Shown: piece after piece, positions 43,841 to 54,713 of the stretch | How positions within the stretch are numbered: the first letter of the stretch is position 1 | Layout: each line of letters opens with the position of its first letter | Origin: Miscanthus floridulus | Lineage: Eukaryota; Streptophyta; Magnoliopsida; Poales; Poaceae | Assembly (NCBI RefSeq): GCF_019320115.1 | Contig: NC_089598.1 | Coordinates: 25,016,564 to 25,080,563 of the forward strand | Length of the DNA stretch: 64,000 bases | Direction: 5' to 3' | Translations under genes and position numbers: made by a program | The notes under the pieces: generated by a model | Seen by the model: only the letters and a program-made list of their open reading frames with translations | What the model was told of the DNA's origin: nothing | Database searches by the model: none

Positions 43841-44528
43841 TGGTACTGCAACGAAAGCAAATACTGAGGAGTATTCTTCTTCCTTGTTGTGTGTGTAAAT
43901 GAGAGGGAGTGAGTGGTTATTTATAGGTTGAGAGGAGGAATGGAGGCTTCTCAATGTGCCATGTCAACATCTGTGTGCCTCTTCACCTTAGCCCTTGGAT
44001 CAAACAGTCATAAGATGGATGGTGGAGATAGAGTGGAGTTATGCTTCCTTGCATGCCAGTACTATATCAGTGATGTGATAATTCGATGATGTCCGTGTAT
44101 CTGAAAAGTCTATGTTTATTGTCTGAAAAGCATAGATTCATTCACTGTTGCTTGGTAATCCTAGATTCATCTACAAAGCGTATGCACAATATTTCCTGGA
44201 TTATACACGTTCTAATAAATTTATAGTTAATCTGTGTACTACATTTGTGCCTTTGTAGAAGTGTAGTATGATTAAAGGTTCACGAAAAAAATTCGCAAGA
44301 TACAGTCTTGTTTTAGGAGCATCCATAGTTACAAACAGAGACATCAATATATATTCCAAACATTTAATCATCCAAGGACCATAATGCAACCACAACGAAT
44401 ATCACAATCAACATAATATGTCATGCAAAGTCCAAATAGTCCACAATGTCCATACAGCCCCAAATAGTTACAGAAAAGTAAATACAAAAATCCATAATAG
44501 TTCATACTAACACCTACCACATCCCTCA

Positions 44529-46980
44529 CTACCTCCTACTCTTGCCCTTACCCTTGTGACCCAGAGCGCTGGTGCCTGGAGTGTAAGGGTCACACGGACG
44601 GCGTCGCCTAGTGCCTAGAGGCGGTGTAGGATGAGTCGAGGGAGCATCATAGAGCTGAGAGGGGCCAAGCTCATCGTGCCTCTTGTCCACGTCATCGTCG
44701 TCGTCGTCCTCCTCGTCCTCGTCCCCGTCCCCTGTAGCTGCTTGACTAGAGGAACCCAAGCCTCCTCTTCCTGCGGAAGGAACATACACGTCTTGCGTCG
44801 TGTCTGTCCTGCAACCACAACGACCAGCCGCACGACGTAGACGACGTGACAACCTTTGTTGTACAAAACTATGTTAACTGAAAGAATATAACATATTAAT
44901 GATATGTTTGAAAGAATATTTTTAATCTTACGTCTAGGAAGCCAAGTATGTAGTCGTCATTGACTCTCGGCCGAACGCGCTCGATCTCTATAACTGAGCA
45001 TTTTAGTGTATTGCCCTGCAACAAAGTTCTCAATAATAATACTTCTGAACATATAGCATTTAGTTTTGTTTTCTTTTGTACAAGAATCTAACTTATTATA
45101 AGGGTTATACGGCTCGAAGGTTGCACTAACTACAATAGATAACTCCTAATGTCGGTCCAAGAACGCCGAATGTATTGTTATGTAACTTAATGTACAAAAA
45201 TAAGGCAATTGGCTTACCACTCTGTCCAAGATCGGTCCTGCCTGCACCTGCCTTCCTGCACGAGTCGACTGGTCATACGTCGTGTCTTCATCATCGGAGG
45301 ACTCGATGTCGGCGTAGTCAGCTTCGGTCCACTGTAGCCTCAGCTTGCACCGTGTCACACGCTGGTACCAAGCTTGGCACCGCCTGAACTCACGGTTCGT
45401 GTGCGGCTCGTTGTTGTCGTCCACGTTGTCGTGCATCTCCTCCCATTCCTCAATGTAGGATTGGTGATGCCTCTCCTAGTCAAAAATCTTCTTGTTCCTC
45501 TGACGATCCAACCTGCACGTATGTCATCGTTACATGAATCCACATACGTGTCACCATATTAATAGAAATGGGCCATCATCATAAGACATTTGAAATATCA
45601 AAACACTTACTTGTGTAAGTCAACGCCAGTCGAGAACAGAGCCATAGGCCAAAGCTGTCTCACTCCAAAATGGCATGCAACCCTATCTGGCAGGTGGTAC
45701 TCGATAGCATAGAGGTAGATTAGAAGGCACCTCATCCTATAGAAGTCGTCGTCGGCCCCACAGACATTGCTCAGCTAAAAAGGAAGTGCGTCCTCTCCAC
45801 CATACGGCTCTCACTCCACCTGCAACATGTCCAAATAAGATGTTAGATGGTATACTAATCCTTTTCAAAGCAGCATGGAAAATAAAATTTACTTACACTA
45901 GACGCCATCAGCGTATCTAGCTCGTTCATGTACTCAATGTATGCCCGGTATATCCTCATGTGCGGAACCCTAACTTGGTCCCAAAGGTACGCCCACGTCG
46001 GCTGACGACTTGGAGGCTGACCTTGGAACCACATACGATGAGCCAGAACCTCTGGATCATCAACTGGAAGACGAGCCCACATCCACAGCTGTAACAGGTA
46101 CACGCATCCACCAAGTGATGGGTTGGACGTAGACCGACGACACCCCTCGCACAGCTGCCGGTATAGAAAACACAAGACTGTAGAGCCCCAGCTATACTGA
46201 CCCGCCTGGTCCCAATCACTGAGGCAGTGGATCCACATCCAGGACGCACTGTCACCCGTGGCATCAGGAAAGAGAATGCGGGCAAAAAGGTGTAGGATCC
46301 ACGCCCGGCAGTAGTACCCAACCGTCTCCTCATCTGCCTCCTCGGGGCACTGTGCGAACTCTACACGTAGCCAGGAGATGGGAACTCCAGAAGTGCGAGC
46401 CCCTTGCTCGCCAAGCTCATGCCCAAGGAAGGCCTCCACTCGTGCTCTCCAGCCCTCTGACCTGCACTGCCCGGTGACTGGGTTCTGATGAATCATTAGG
46501 CCTAGCATCTTCTGACAGTCCTGGAGCGAGACTGTCATCTCCCCGAAAGGTAGGTGGAAGCTGTGAGTCTCCGGCCACCACCTATATTTAAGATAAAGTA
46601 AGATTACTTGTCAAAAAGTCAATCGCATGAACAAATGGCCATGAATGGAGGCAATGATTCACTTTAATACCTGTCTACCAACGTAGTTATCGCCGCTAAG
46701 TTGAACTTGGGCAACCCACGACGAACCTAAAAAGAGATGACATCTAGGCCAACTCTTTGCAGGAAAGGAGTGTACCTATCATCGTACCGAATGTCCAAGA
46801 ACCCACTATGGGTCCTAGAACAAAGGTGCGGAAGGTCCTACATCGAATAAAACATAGTCACCTGTTACTTCACGAACACATGTACGAATAAAACTTATAG
46901 ATTATTACCTGCCCCAGCGCAACGAGACATCCTTGGTGGGTCACCTTGTACGTCGGGTCGAGCAGGTGGAATTGCTCCAT
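44529..46980 (-). pseudogene. MULE plant mobile domain (PMD) gene
   Basis: Exon 1 starts at the ATG 46980-46978 (MEQFHLLDPTYKVTHQG). Exon 2 (about 46840-46676) reads DLPHLCSRTHSGFLDIRYDD and LPKFNLAAITTLVDR. Exon 3 (about 46582-45898) is the PMD core, with WWPETHSFHLPFGEMTVSLQ, YYCRAWILHLFARILFPD, SWMWIHCLSDWDQAGQYSWG and GCVYLLQLWMWARLP. Later exons continue to an acidic, Lys/Arg-ended tail (44529). Stops at 46727-46729 (Gln to TAG) and near 45825, 45780 and 45480 break it. PMD is the domain of the host silencing proteins MAIN and MAIL1 and also occurs in transposons. This is the transposon type. Confidence 0.82.
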
Positions 46981-47148
46981 CCTACAAAAAAGTTAATGAA
47001 TTAGAATTCCAATATACAATGAAACATGAACTTAGAAATGTATAAGTAATTGACATAAATACAAGCATAAATTGAGACACGCATAATTAAAAATATGAAT
47101 AAGACAAATATAAATAATAATATAAACCAATAGTCCTACCTCACTAAT

Positions 47149-49915
47149 CTACCAACGGCAACTTTGTGAGTTGTGGCCAAGTCTACCGCACTTGCCGCAC
47201 TCGTACTGCTCGAGATCAGTAACAAATGGAGTTCCTCTCCCATGCCTAGTTCTTCTGAGTATCTGATCCATAACCATCCTGTGCCTCATCCTCTGCCTTG
47301 ATCCACGCTTGTTCCAATGGTAAGCTGGATCCACAATGTACTTCGGCCCATCATATGGAGGCCACTCTCCAGGGTCCCGGAAAGGCACGAAGCGGGGGCT
47401 CCATGTGTTCACAAGCATGTCAACACTGAACTCGTGAGGTATCCTCCTCTCGATATTATAGTTGCGATGCCTAGCTGCTGCCACCAAATGAGAACATACA
47501 AAGTGGTATTGCCTTGGTTTACCACAAGTGCACTTGAAATCTTGGAGGACAACCACATGTATCCTTGACTCTCGGACCTTGCCGTCGGACGTTGTACCGC
47601 CCCTATGCTCGACCTGATAAGTCCCTATGGTGTGGTCAAAGCATGCAACCTCATGTGTGCCAGCCCTTTCTCTTGCCTTCTCTAGGTGTGCCTTTGGTTT
47701 CGGAGCCCATATCTCTCCATCACTCCGCAACTGCAATGCATGGGTGTGTCTATCGTTGAACCAGGCAACAAGCTTATAGAAGGTGAATTGAACGATTGCA
47801 TTCACGGACATACCACGTATCCCCAATAGCAACTTATTGAATGACTCTGCCATATTGCTGCACTGAAACTCATACCTCTAGCCACCGGCATTGTGAGCTC
47901 TCGTCCATTTCTCCAAATCCCTCATCAAACCTGTGAGCCATTGTCTACCTTCTACATTTGATGCGGTTCTGACCTGCTCCAACTTTTCCTTAAAGTACTT
48001 GTCCTCAAGCTGTCGAGCAGTCTCCTGGAACAGATCAAAGTTACCCTTGACACCATCCTTCTAGAGTAGATTCTCGACAAGGTGCCGAGTACACCAATGA
48101 TGGTGCAACGGTGCATACCCCTCTATCTGCTCTCGCACGGCATTAAGTATGCCCTGATGCCTATTAGATATGACGCCAACCTCCCTGCTAGGCCCAACCA
48201 CATGTATCCGGACTAGCCTCAAGAACCATCCCCAAATGTCATTGTTCTCCTTCTCAACCAAGGCAAATGCCAAAGGAACCAACTTGTTGTTCGCATCACA
48301 GGATATGGCTATAAGAAGTGTGCCCTGGTATTTGCCAATCAAGAACATACCATCAATGGAGAAGATGGGACGACAGTGCCTAAAGGCCTCGACACACTGA
48401 GGGAAGCACCAGAAGGCACGGAAGAATATCTGCCTCCCATCCTTCCATGCATTAGGTTTTGGGATGTACTCATAATGCATGCCTGGATTCACCACTTTGA
48501 TTGCATTGAAAAGAACTGGTAGCTGCTCATACCCATCCTCCCAGTCCCCATATATCATCTTCCACGCTCGCTGCTTAGCCCTCCATGCTTTACCATAAGT
48601 TATCACATATCCTCCATACAACGCTTCAACAGTCCTGATAATTGTCCTCACCTTCATATTGGGTTCTCCCTGCAAAATTCCCATCAACCATTTGGCAATG
48701 AGGGTAGATGTCAACTACCGATGCCTTAGTGTTAGCTCATGGTCAGCACAATTGTGTGGCCCGACAACTTTTATGATCTTCCATTTTCCGGTTACCTGTT
48801 GCTTCCTTACACAAACCCTCCATGGGCAGTGTTCCTTGTCACACACAACTGTGTAACGGCGCTCCACATATGAATGCAATACCCTATAAGGCCTCTTTCA
48901 TATCACTGCAAAAGCCTACAACCACCTCTTCAAAGCAGGAAGGTCATTGAACACCCTCCCATTCTCAATTACCATGTTAGGACCGGCCTCAGGAGCTTCT
49001 AGGAGCTCATCATCACGTCCTTCTGCAAATGCCTGATCAGAATGAGCAAGATCGCTGAACTCATGAACTCTAGGATCACGGCGGCCGGGAAAGATACGCC
49101 TCATCATCTCAATGTCACTCTCCATCAGCTCTCCAATAGGGCGATCATCATCAGAATCAAGAGCCCTAGCCATCTCATATGGCTCCGAATCATGCATAAT
49201 TTCAACACTATTTGACCAACGGAATCCATCTCCAAACTACACTTGCGCAGCAACAGGGGGCACATCCACAGTCTCAGGAATGTCTCCTGCAACATCATTA
49301 CAGAAATGAGGAAAGAATGAAAGAAATAGATGTAAGGAACGGGGTAAGCTCCCAAAAACCATGCGGTTAAGACACTTACTCGGATGATTCTGTGTCAAAG
49401 GGATCTCATAAGGAGGATCTACCACGGAAAAAATGAGTCTGACAACCATCTCCAAATACCGCATTGGGGGCAGATTGAGCATCGAGAACCATAGGTGCAA
49501 TCTGCACATGCAGGTAAGGTTCCGGAATGGGAGGGTCGATGTATGCCTGATGATCCATTGTTGGGGTAAACCCATAAGGGATGGGATCAACTAACACCCG
49601 ACACACAACCACATCCAAACATTGCAGCTGGCTCTTCATAGCCGATCTTACATAGTTCTCTAACTAGTCCGCACAACCAATTGAGATCATTCGCCTGAAG
49701 ATGTTCGGAGGACAACCTAGGTGCAGTACACCATCAACTGCAATGCCATCATCTCCAAGGCAATGCAGCTCCTCCCGAGCCCTTACAACCATGTCACTAA
49801 ATGAAGGCCTATCATTGAATAGCACAGGCACGCTTTGCATGTCAAGAAACTCAACATATCCATAGCGCTCGCTTTCAACGATGCCTCCATAATATATGGT
49901 CACTAGGTTGTCCAT
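47149..49915 (-). pseudogene. MULE transposase (MURA-like), catalytically and structurally damaged
   Basis: The N-terminal region (49915-48916) is poorly conserved and acidic. The MuDR DNA-binding-type zinc region (about 48900-48720) has several stops. The MULE DDE core (48714-48061) begins FSIDGMFLIGKYQGTLLIAI with the first Asp. The second catalytic position reads VISNRHQGIL, Asn in place of Asp (codon at 48165-48163). The Glu lies in CSNMAESFNKLL (about 47845). A SWIM finger follows (CTCGKPRQYHFVCSHLVA, about 47540-47480), then a CCHC knuckle (CGKCGRLGHNSQSC, about 47190-47155). Stops at 48061-48063 and 47878-47880 split the core. It is no longer a working transposase. Confidence 0.88.
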
Positions 49916-50239
49916 CTATTTCAAACAAGTAACGAAACACATGTCCTTTAGTCCAAATTAGATGATAGATAGTACCTAACAAGTACTTTCTAACTACAAA
50001 CTAAGTAATCAAGATAATAACTACGAATATATTTACAATGTGCTCACTAAATAGCTAGATCATATATAGATAACTAAAAATGTAACTACATATCTAAGTA
50101 GCTATCTAACTATATCTATGTGCCTATGTGTCTATGTTTCTATCTACATATATATCTCACTAGATCACTAACTACATCGACTACCTGAGTCATCACATTA
50201 ACTAATAAATAACAAATACCAACTAAGTAGGTACATTGC

Positions 50240-50840
50240 ATATTCATAATTTTTACTTGTCTGGGCCGGTGGACGATGGGCGTGGGTCAGGCCAAAGATC
50301 CGGGCCGGCGGTGGTGCGACAGACGACAGCGGTGGCGCGCGGCGAGTGCGGGATGCCCAGGGCTACGCGCGGCGAGTCCAGCTCGACGGGCGCGGCCTAG
50401 GGCCGACGATAGAGGGCAAGGCGAGGATAGCGGTGGAGGGCGGTGGAGGCACGGCCTCGGGCGCGGGCACAGGAGCAGGCGCGGCCTCGGAGCGGCGAGG
50501 GGCGCGGGGCGGCCTCGACAAGGCGACGGGCGCGGCGCGGGGCGGTGGCACGGGGTCGGTGCGGCGAGGGGCGCGGTGCGGGGCGGGGGGGGGGGGCAGG
50601 CTCGGCGCGGCGCGGCGCGGAGCGGGCGCGGAAGCAGGCCCGGTGGCGCGGGCTCGGCGGTGAGGCGCGGGCGTGGTGGCGGGCGCGGGGTGGCGGCACG
50701 CGCTCGGCGCAGGCTCGACGCGCGGCGGCGGCGTGGCGCAGAGCGGGCGCGGGCGCGGGCATGGGCGCGGGCAAGGGCGGCGGCGGCGGTAGGGCTAGGG
50801 TGCGAGAGGAAGAAGAAAGAGGACCGGCGCGGGCTCGGTA
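50240..50840. repeat. Extremely G+C-rich, G-skewed tract inside the MULE right end
   Basis: Low-complexity GGCGCGGG-type sequence, with a run of about 13 G near 50585-50597, between the transposase 5' region and the right TIR. Long open frames here are composition artefacts. It may carry promoter activity for the minus-strand transposase gene, but no core promoter element is recognisable. Confidence 0.6.
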
Positions 50841-51091
50841 GATATTTCCGAGCTCGGCGCCAGAGTGACTGGTGCCGAGCTCGGCGCCAAGATCTACGGC
50901 GCCAGTCACTCTGGCGCCGAGCCCCCTAGCAGGTCACCGACCATGCCCAGGAGCTCGGCGCCAGAGACGGTGGAGCCGAGCTCAGCGCCAGCATTAATGG
51001 CGCCGAGCTAAGGGTCTATTTCCTAAATTCTTTCCGCCAGGGGTCTATTTGTGAGAAACTTTCAAAAAAGGGCCAAATTGTAAAAAAATCT
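50840..51091 (-). repeat. Right terminal inverted repeat of the MULE
   Basis: Inverted copy of the left terminus, including the same GGCGCCGAGCTCGGCGCC modules. The outermost bases are GTAAAAAAATCT at 51080-51091. Confidence 0.85.
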
Positions 51092-51102
51092 GCCTGTGCC
51101 CC

Positions 51103-52225
51103 CACGTTCGAACGTCGCACTGCGCCGCGTCCATCCCGCGCCCCAGCAGCCCATCCCAAGCCCCGCATGGCTCCTGTCACCTGTCCTACCTGTGGGTCGC
51201 GCCGCGGAGGCACCTGCTGGCCACAGGGTTCCCGCACGATGACTCACGACGACGCCCTCCAGCACCAGCAGACAGCTGTCCGCGAGCCTCCGGCGTCATC
51301 GAAACATGTGCTCTCTTAAATCTACTTTTAAAACATTAAGATAAAACACTTGCAACATACATTTAAAACAGATAAAACATTTAAAATATACGTTTGAAAT
51401 ATGCGTGTATAGCCATAACAACATATGCAACATCGGGATCTACTTTTGCAACATCCAGATGAACACACTTTCAATATGAGTCTGAAATATCTAAAACACT
51501 TGAAACACGCTTGAAACGTGCGTATAGAGCCATAGCAAACATATGCAACATCCAGATAAAATACTTGAAACATACGTTTGAAATACCTGAAACACTTAAA
51601 AACATAGGCATGCAACATGCATATATTGTCATTGCAACGCATGCAACATTATAGATCTAATTTTGTAGCGTCTAGACGAAACACTTGAAACACAAAGTCT
51701 GAAAATGCCTTAAACACTTGAAAAACACAGAACGTTGCCGGCGACCACGGCCTACCTGGTGTGGAACTACGGTAGCTAGCAAGTCCGGGGCGTAGGAACG
51801 TCGAGAGCAACGGTTGGCGACCTCCTCCTGGTGGCGCAGTGCACGCCATAACTGCGATAGCCAAGGTGGACGGGGACGCGGCAGGGGACGCCCCACGCAA
51901 TGCGAGATGGAGCCGCGGCGCTACGCGAGATTGGGGCGTGGCGCGGCGTGGGATGGTCGCAATAGAGTGGGGTCGTGGACGGCGCATCACTTGTACGACA
52001 GGCAAATGGCGCAGCGGACGCGGCCGCTGCGAGCGGACAACGCGGTGGAAGCTACCGCTGCAGTCGGGAATCGGGGATGTTCGCAGCATGTAGATTAGTT
52101 GGGGAGGACACGGGAGTGGAAAAATGTTCACAGCATGCAGATGAGTTTGAGAGGCCACAGGCTCGTTGTCTATTTGAGCTCAATAGCTACGTAGGGAACT
52201 AGGCGTCAGGACGGGCGTCCTACCC
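51103..52225. repeat. Degenerate repeat region (split host element of the MULE)
   Basis: 51310-51720 is a run of related AAACACTTGAAACATACG / CATATGCAACATCCAGAT units in degenerate tandem arrangement, a common non-coding repeat in grass genomes. 52180-52225 ends in GGACGGGCGTCCTACCCAT, resembling a Mutator-type terminus. It is probably one older non-autonomous element into which the MULE inserted. The other end is not certain. Confidence 0.45.
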
Positions 52226-52257
52226 ATAACATTATCAATTAAGAAAATCAATCTTCT

Positions 52258-52692
52258 TTTTCTAAGAATATCTCCAAGAGTTTTAAAAACACACTCCCAA
52301 TCTTAAAAATTTTTAGTAAGATTGAAAAAATTGCTCAGCAACAACTTTCTATCTTAACTCACAATCTTTCCGAACTTCGTAAAAATCAACCTAATCGCGT
52401 GGAAATATACACGTGTATCGATCGACGAATCTGAATGTGGAAAGATATGGAAAAATAATAAGTAGTAGGACTGGATTTCTAATATAAATATACTAGAAAG
52501 AAAAATGTACAAAAGTGGTTAGAGTGATTTGAAAATATTACAGGATTTCTGATGCAAATTGCCTTCTATATTTTAGGATAAGATTTTAAAAACTGTTGGT
52601 AAGCTCAACAAATATACTCCTAACATTTTTTTAGCTACTCGAAAACTCATTGATTTACCTATTGTTTCGTGAAACTATTGGAGATGCTCTAA
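52258..52692. mobile_element. Probable MITE remnant with CATCTCCAA-type termini
   Basis: The left side reads AGAATATCTCCAAGAGTTT. The right side reverse-complemented reads TAGAGCATCTCCAATAGTTT. These inverted ends enclose AT-rich non-coding DNA. They resemble the GAGCATCTCCAA family of grass MITEs. No clear target duplication is seen, so the exact limits are uncertain. Confidence 0.5.
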
Positions 52693-52699
52693 AACTGTC

Positions 52700-54713
52700 A
52701 TATATAGAAATTGAATGAAAAAAAATGAGCTCCAGATTCTTTTTCTCATTCTTTTTTTTTTTCTATTCTTTATCAATCTCCTAAAACATCTCTCCACTCT
52801 CCCTCAGAGAAAGAGAAGACTCATCTGATCCCCTTTCCTCACCAACGATAGCTTCCTCTCGATGTTCATCTATGTCCACTGCAATCCCCCCAACCACCGG
52901 CCCTGATCCGTCTCGCCTAGGTGCTCTCGATCACAAGTCCACTGCCGTCGCGATGGGAATCGACGCACCATCACTAAAATTGGAACAGTCGCAACCGCAT
53001 AAGCTGCCATTACTCGATTGATGCTTGAGCATCACTGCATCAGAGCAGCTACCGCGCACCGATATAGGCCGCGCGGGAGGGAGCCGACGTGCTAGGTGGG
53101 TCAGCACATCGGCCCACCATGCCATCATGTCGGGCAGGCGAGCTTGTGGACCGACAATGCCATGGCCTATAGTGGCAGCGAGAGAGGAGGAAGGGGGGAG
53201 GAAAGAGACGAGAGAAAGGAAGAAAGAAGATTTTTATCATTGACATGTGGATCCCACGCAATAAAAGCAAGGGTGAGATTTTTCCAATATGTTGCAGCGA
53301 CCCTCCTTTTATTATAATCTGGAATTGTGTTTTCTGAATCCATTTTAAGTTTCCGATGGAGTTGTTCTCAGTGCATAACTGCTTAATGTACTACCAAGAT
53401 GATGATTTTAGAGTTGTGTTGCCGATTTTCATAAAGTGAAACGTAGCTCTTCAAAAAAAAAAAAGTCTCTTGTGTCTTTGGTCTCCCGAATTACTTGATC
53501 ATAAACTCCTAATGAACCTTCCTTTAAATTTCTTATCACACAAACAATCTGATGCCACTAGAACCCGTCGGCGGAGCAAATCTCGAGAAATTTCCATTGC
53601 CCTCCCTACATGTTGACACCTCCAAGGATTCTGAGTACGTCAGTTGCAACCCTCAAACCAGGTCTCGACTACTACCATTCCTATGTTTGTATTCTTCGAC
53701 GTGGCTGCATCAGCATTAATCTTTGCCATGCGCCCATGCCTGTGGGTGGAGGGAGCCAACCAGCTTGTCAGGTGCTATCTTGGCTGAACCCCTGTTGTAC
53801 ATAATTGATCTTTTTTTTTCATATAAATGCAACAAGAACTCGAATCAACTCACCAGACCATGACGATAGTTGAGAGAGAGAGATAAGTTTCTTTTTTCTT
53901 TTGTATTGGTTCCTAACTAACGTGGCCGGTTTGGAATTGGACAGTCCAATCGATTCGCGCCATCACTAAGGATGAAATCGGCCCAGTAGGTTGCAAATTC
54001 TCTGTATCCCGCACAACGGCTCCGTCGTAATCGTAATAGGTTTTCCCGCGACAAAACAACTGCTCGACATCAACAGAGGCTGCGACTGAAAACATATCAC
54101 AGAATGCACGCTAGCTCTGCATTTCCGCCTACGTGACTACGGAGTGTAAATATTGTTCAATAGTAGACATTTTCAAGCGTTACTACGGACCCATCTAAAC
54201 TGCAAAAAAATTAACAAGACTGTACTATATCCGATACTGAATCAGATTAATTTTCTACTAGTACTTCAGTGGTGAAAGTAGCACACTGGAACAATTACAA
54301 TGGGACTGCGAGTTGCAAAGTCAACAATTACAGTTATACAGCACATATATACACTGAGATAATTAAACAATTCTGTAGGATTACAATGTATGTAGGTCCC
54401 AATAAGCAGAGTAGTTTCTCAAGTTCAAACAAGTCTTATATATCCCCCCACGCCCACCCAACAATCACAAAAAAAGGAAACTAATATGATTATGTTGAGT
54501 AATTACCCGATTTCAGTGGAGCAAAGCGTCAGCCGCCAAGACCTCTAAAATATGGCAGCTTGCTGAACAACTTCTGCCACAAGTTTTGCATCGATTCTGT
54601 CAGTGAGTTGGCTCTAAGTAATACCTCGTAATTAGTTAGACGTGTATTTCACTTCTTTAACCCTGACTCTCAGTATCATTTAAAAAATGGTAAGAAGCAT
54701 ATTAGTATTTACG
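52700..54713. other. Intergenic region downstream of the ARF gene
   Basis: I see no credible gene. It is low-complexity T-rich sequence near 52740-52770 and A/T runs at 53450 and 53810. The ARF 3' UTR probably occupies the right-hand few hundred bases, but its polyadenylation site is not identified. Confidence 0.5.

Larger units (their letters stand above)
40223..51091. mobile_element. Mutator-like element (MULE), 10.9 kb, with four gene remnants
   Basis: Long inverted termini: 40223-about 40490, and about 50840-51091 reverse-complemented. They share TTTTTACAATTTGGCCCTTT, then TTTCTCACAAATAGAC, then TTAGCTCGGCGCCATT. An 11-bp flanking duplication with one mismatch is visible, GCCCGTGCCCC (40212-40222) and GCCTGTGCCCC (51092-51102), in the 9-11 bp range of Mutator. 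Inside are a MURA-type transposase (minus, 49915-47149), a plant-mobile-domain gene (minus, 46980-44529), a GRF zinc-finger gene (minus, 43840-43190) and a plus-strand GRF-like gene with an internal repeat (40981-42792). All have lesions. It was an autonomous, gene-rich MULE that is now inactive. Confidence 0.88.

Noticed and set aside
50276..50929. 217-codon plus-strand open frame in GC-rich DNA
   Set aside because: Composition is almost only Arg/Gly/Ala from a GC-rich low-complexity tract. Open frames occur in several frames at once, and it overlaps the MULE terminus.
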